Positions 5,443-8,250 of a DNA stretch of 8,250 nucleotides are shown piece by piece. The stretch spans positions 1 to 8,250 of the forward strand of contig JAFWLX010000209.1 of assembly GCA_017510875.1 (NCBI GenBank), given 5' to 3'. How positions within the stretch are numbered: position 1 is the stretch's first letter; each line of letters begins with the position of its first letter. The notes below the pieces were generated by a model, which worked only from the letters and a program-made list of their open reading frames with translations, was not told the DNA's origin and ran no database searches. This DNA comes from Atopobiaceae bacterium. GTDB taxonomy: Bacteria; Actinomycetota; Coriobacteriia; Coriobacteriales; Atopobiaceae. The position numbers were made by a program, and so were the translations under genes.

Positions 5443-6066
5443 ATGCCACCAAAGGTGAAGTTTCAAAAGGAAGAAATCGCCAACGCAGCGCTAAGTGTTG
5501 CGCGTCAGAAGGGCTTTGATGCCGTGACCGCACGCGAGGTTGCCAAGGAGCTCCACGTGTCAGTCGGCCCAATCTTTACGTGGTTCGAGAACATGGAGCA
5601 GCTTAAGGCCGCTGTGTACGACCTAGCAAAGGCCCGCTATCTAGCCTACCTTGAGCAGGGACTGAGCGACGAGGTTCCCTTTTATGGCATATGGCGGCAG
5701 TACCTTCGCTTCGCACGTGAGGAGCCCGAGCTCTACCGCCTGCTCTTTCTCACCAAGCCTGACGGCGTGTCGGGCGGCGCCATCGAGGCGCTGCATGTCT
5801 CGCAGGACCTCGCACGGCCCTCGATCATGCGCATCTACAACATGAGCGCGCACGAGGCCGACTGCTTCTTCCGCGACATATGGCTCGTGGCCTTCAGCTG
5901 CGCAACGCTCATCGTCACGGACGATTGCCCCTTCACGGATGAGCAGATGCTTGCCGTGGGAACAGAGATCAGCCTGTCCATCTGCAAGGCATACAAGGAG
6001 ATTCCAGGGCTTCCGGAAGGCAACTACGATCGCGACGCAATCTTCAGCGCGCTGGTTAAGGCATAA
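5443..6066 (+). CDS. TetR/AcrR-family transcriptional regulator
   Basis: This 207-aa protein has the standard TetR plan: an N-terminal DNA-binding three-helix domain and an alpha-helical ligand and dimer domain. Residues 9-55 carry the family pattern. Helix 1 starts KEEIANAALSVARQKGF, the helix-turn-helix is TAREVAKELHVSVGPIFTWF (29-48), and EQLKAAVYDLA follows. The segment YGIWRQYLRFAREEPELYRLLF is typical of the ligand-domain helices of this group. The start is ATG at 5443 with GGAAGGA 9 nt upstream; a TTG at 5425 is possible but would consume the ribosome site. It is the first gene of a plus-strand operon of four genes spaced by 4-16 nt, so it probably represses its own operon through the inverted repeat at 5396-5409. 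The inducing ligand is unknown. Confidence 0.92.
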   Translation: MPPKVKFQKEEIANAALSVARQKGFDAVTAREVAKELHVSVGPIFTWFENMEQLKAAVYDLAKARYLAYLEQGLSDEVPFYGIWRQYLRFAREEPELYRLLFLTKPDGVSGGAIEALHVSQDLARPSIMRIYNMSAHEADCFFRDIWLVAFSCATLIVTDDCPFTDEQMLAVGTEISLSICKAYKEIPGLPEGNYDRDAIFSALVKA

Positions 6067-6081
6067 GGGAAGGGACGCAAA

Positions 6082-6243
6082 ATGAAGAGCAAGGTTCTTC
6101 CGGTGGCCATGACCGTTCTCTGGATCTTCACCTTTGGCATCGCCCTGCATAACTGGACCTTGGGCATCTGCCTCGGCCTTTGCATGGGCATGGCCTTTGG
6201 CCTGTTTGGCTCAGACGGCAGTGATGAAAAGAGTGACAAGTAG
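6082..6243 (+). CDS. 53-aa membrane peptide between TetR and DUF998 genes
   Basis: A short open frame begins with ATG at 6082, with GGAAGGGA placed about 6 nt before it, and ends at TAG 6243. The gaps to its neighbours are 15 and 16 nt. The peptide starts MKSKVLPVAMTVLWIF, continues as a first hydrophobic segment (about residues 5-22), turns at HNW (23-25), has a second hydrophobic segment (about 26-43), and ends in a charged tail, SDGSDEKSDK. This is a compact helical hairpin with both ends probably inside. I do not recognise a named family. Its ribosome site, tight spacing and clear membrane pattern argue that it is a real gene. It may be a partner or regulator of the neighbouring membrane proteins. 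Confidence 0.75.
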   Translation: MKSKVLPVAMTVLWIFTFGIALHNWTLGICLGLCMGMAFGLFGSDGSDEKSDK

Positions 6244-6259
6244 CACAAGAGGTGTGACT

Positions 6260-6922
6260 ATGAAACTCAAGCACCTTGGCATTTGCGGAATCATCAGCCT
6301 GCTGTCCTATACGGCGATGGTGGTCTTCTCCCCGCTGGCGTATCCGGGATACGACTGGCTCACCATGGCGGTCAGCGACCTGAGCGCGGTTGGCGCGCCC
6401 TCCGCAGAGCTCGCGGAGCGGCTCAATGCACTGTTCGGACCCTGTGGCATCGTGTGCGCAATGGCAGCCTGCGTCGCCGTAGGCGGATGTCGCTCACGAC
6501 TGCTGAAAGCAGGTGTCTACTTCTACGCCGCGATGGAGTGGATCACCGTCGTGGGATACAAGCTGTTCCCATGGGTGGAAGGCGCCGCAGCATCCACCTT
6601 CCAGAACACCATGCACCTGCTGGTCACAGCTCTGGTGGTGCTCTTCTCCATCATCTCGCTGGTGCTGATTGCGATTGGCGCCCGCAAGGAGCCGATTCCT
6701 TCGCTCAGCGCGTGGGCGATCGCGTGCTTCACGGCCATGCTGATTGGAGCGCTGGGTACGGGCATCATGCCCAAGTCGGTGTTTGGCTTGTTCGAGCGGT
6801 TCAGCACGTTTTCGGCCGTCGTGTTCAACGCGGTCCTCGGAGTACATCTGCTGCGCGGTGCGTTTCCGAGCGAGCAACAAAGCGCAGGTCAACAGGCTTG
6901 TCAAACGGCCAAGGAGGTATAA
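6260..6922 (+). CDS. DUF998-family integral membrane protein
   Basis: This 220-aa polytopic membrane protein has about six membrane helices, near residues 5-25, 61-77, 84-105, 116-142, 152-171 and 178-200. After the first helix comes YPGYDWLTMAVSDLSAVGAP, which matches the DUF998 signature of an aromatic/Asp-rich segment followed by SDLSAxGAP. A conserved-looking Asn-Thr-Met-His lies at the start of helix four. The family has no firmly established biochemical role. The start is ATG at 6260 with AGAGG 7 nt upstream; an open extension to 6134 is out-of-frame reading through the 53-aa gene. The C-terminal tail (SEQQSAGQQACQTAKEV) is soluble, and its last codons supply the AAGGAGG ribosome site of the next gene, so the two are translationally linked. 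Confidence 0.85.
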   Translation: MKLKHLGICGIISLLSYTAMVVFSPLAYPGYDWLTMAVSDLSAVGAPSAELAERLNALFGPCGIVCAMAACVAVGGCRSRLLKAGVYFYAAMEWITVVGYKLFPWVEGAAASTFQNTMHLLVTALVVLFSIISLVLIAIGARKEPIPSLSAWAIACFTAMLIGALGTGIMPKSVFGLFERFSTFSAVVFNAVLGVHLLRGAFPSEQQSAGQQACQTAKEV

Positions 6923-6926
6923 CGCC

Positions 6927-8228
6927 ATGAAGCATATGAAGCAGGAACAGACCAAGAAGCACCCTGTCCGTAGGGTTCTGTTGGTGCTGTTTGCGCTGGC
7001 AGTTGTAGCTAGCGGTGTGTTCTCTCACTTTGGGGGCTTTGGGACGGGCAAGTGTGCCGACACGGCTGAGTTTGCCAAATACGCGGGGGCCATTGACGAC
7101 ATCACCATCCCCGAGCAGGCACGCGTGGTTGCTCTTGGCGAGGCGACGCATGGCAACGCGGAGTTCCAGCAGCTCAAGCTGGATGTGTTCAAGGTGCTGG
7201 TTGAGCGCTACGGCGTGCGGGGGTTCGCGCTTGAAGCGGACTACGGCTGTTGTGAGGTTGCCAACCGCTACATCCATGGCGGCGAGGGAACGGCGCAGGA
7301 GGCGGCCGCAGCCACGGGCTTTGCCATCTATCGTACCGAGCAGATCGAGCAGCTGCTCTCGTGGATGCGCTCGTACAACGAGACGGCGGCAGAGGCTGAC
7401 CAGCTGACCTTCTACGGCTTTGACATGCAGCGTTACGAGCACAACTATCGCTTCTTGCTTGAAGCTGCCGAAGACCTTGGCATAGACACGACCGACCTGG
7501 CCAAGCTCTGGGACGCCCAGACGGACGAGTTCTCCGATGCCTACGACGTGGACCAGCGAGCCGAGATCATTGGCAAGGTTCGCATCGAGCTCATGGAACA
7601 CAGTGGGGCTCAGGCAGCGCAGGCAGTGCACTTTGCGGACATCCTGCTCCAGAACATCGAGCTTGGCAAAGTGGACGACTACGCCTCGCAGGGAAACGTG
7701 CTACGCGACCGATACATGGCCGATAACGTGTTCTGGATTCTTGCCCAGGAGGAGGCGCGTGGCAACAGCCGCATCTTCGTCACTGCCCACAACGGGCATA
7801 TCGAGCGGCAAAACACGTACGGGGACGCCGGCAAGGCAATGGGCAACCTGCTGTCTGACCAGCTGGGCGATGCATACTTTGCCATTGGCACCGACTTCTA
7901 CAAGGCACGCGTAAACCTGCCGAAGGGCAGCGACGGCAAGCGTAGTATCCATACCTTCTATTCCTACGACGCGCTGGCCAAGGCCTCGGCCAAGTGCGGC
8001 AACGAGATAAGCTGGCTCGACTTCTCAGCGGTGCCCAGCGACTCTGCGCTGCGCCAGTACATCGACGACTACGGGTGGATGGGATCACTCGGAGAGGGTT
8101 ACTCGCCAATCATGGCCATTCTGCCGATGGCCTATCGCATTTGGCGCGCGCCTTCGGAGCTTTACGATGGCATGATCTTCGTCGCGCAGGCGCATCCCAC
8201 CGAGATTCGTCCGCTGACCACGACGTAA
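6927..8228 (+). CDS. Membrane-anchored erythromycin-esterase (Ere) family protein
   Basis: This 433-aa protein has one N-terminal membrane helix (about 17-33, after a basic KKHPVRR start) and an extracytoplasmic Ere-family domain. The canonical motif VVALGEATHGNAEF (67-80) carries Glu72 and His75. FALEAD (100-105) carries Glu103, and TAHNGHI carries His288 and His291. By spacing these match the catalytic Glu, His, Glu and paired His of EreA/EreB-type hydrolases; the EreB Arg55 position is Lys84. YRTEQIEQLLSWMRSYN, FYGFDMQ (162-168) and RDRYMADN (260-267) are further family motifs. The start is ATG at 6927 with AAGGAGG 9 nt upstream; the gap to the DUF998 gene is 4 nt. Most Ere-family proteins are not proven macrolide esterases, and a membrane-anchored form is unlike EreA/EreB, so macrolide resistance should not be assumed. 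It may hydrolyse another ester or lactone at the cell surface. Confidence 0.9.
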   Translation: MKHMKQEQTKKHPVRRVLLVLFALAVVASGVFSHFGGFGTGKCADTAEFAKYAGAIDDITIPEQARVVALGEATHGNAEFQQLKLDVFKVLVERYGVRGFALEADYGCCEVANRYIHGGEGTAQEAAAATGFAIYRTEQIEQLLSWMRSYNETAAEADQLTFYGFDMQRYEHNYRFLLEAAEDLGIDTTDLAKLWDAQTDEFSDAYDVDQRAEIIGKVRIELMEHSGAQAAQAVHFADILLQNIELGKVDDYASQGNVLRDRYMADNVFWILAQEEARGNSRIFVTAHNGHIERQNTYGDAGKAMGNLLSDQLGDAYFAIGTDFYKARVNLPKGSDGKRSIHTFYSYDALAKASAKCGNEISWLDFSAVPSDSALRQYIDDYGWMGSLGEGYSPIMAILPMAYRIWRAPSELYDGMIFVAQAHPTEIRPLTTT

Positions 8229-8250
8229 GGCTTGGACGCGAAGAGCTGGC

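Noticed and set aside
6825..7631. Minus-strand open frame of 268 codons opposite the DUF998 end and the Ere-family gene
   Set aside because: It spans the junction of two well-supported plus-strand genes and has no ribosome site or domain pattern.

Overview
The window is GC-rich, densely coded chromosomal DNA that looks like a member of the high-GC Gram-positive class Coriobacteriia (Olsenella/Atopobium/Collinsella-like). That placement is an inference. It rests on the actinobacterial gene order mazG - divIC/ftsB-like - ppx, on strong AGGAGG-type ribosome sites with frequent GTG starts, and on a small surface protein ending in a sortase-type tail. No mobile element, CRISPR array or rRNA was found. 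No gene-free stretch exceeds 300 bases; the longest is the 223-base divergent spacer 5220-5442.

Minus-strand half (1-5219), read right to left in transcription order. A small secreted protein with a sorting-signal-like tail lies at 4914-5219. A perfect 11-bp inverted repeat (4854-4881) then overlaps the likely mazG promoter. Next come mazG (3894-4784), a septum-formation initiator of the DivIC/FtsB family (3404-3901, overlapping mazG by 8 nt), a Ppx/GppA phosphatase (2390-3382), and a tRNA-Leu(UAA) only 21 nt beyond the phosphatase gene, followed by a hairpin terminator (2246-2275). This looks like one transcription unit combining nucleotide-pool sanitation, cell division, polyphosphate/(p)ppGpp turnover and a tRNA. 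A separate unit encodes a transketolase split into two subunits: the thiamine-diphosphate-binding half (1150-2106) and the pyrimidine-binding half (198-1160). Their genes overlap by 11 nt and lie behind an inverted-repeat leader. The first 35 codons of an unidentified membrane-anchored protein run off the left edge (1-105).

Plus-strand half (5443-8228). A tightly packed four-gene operon encodes a TetR/AcrR-family regulator, a 53-aa two-segment membrane peptide, a six-segment DUF998-type membrane protein, and a membrane-anchored protein of the erythromycin-esterase (Ere) family with its catalytic residues present. A CTAACA/TGTTAG inverted repeat overlaps the predicted promoter and is the natural candidate operator. 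The unit looks like a TetR-controlled envelope or detoxification module. It is the least explained part of the window and the best place to look for new biology, although every member except the 53-aa peptide falls into a recognised family.
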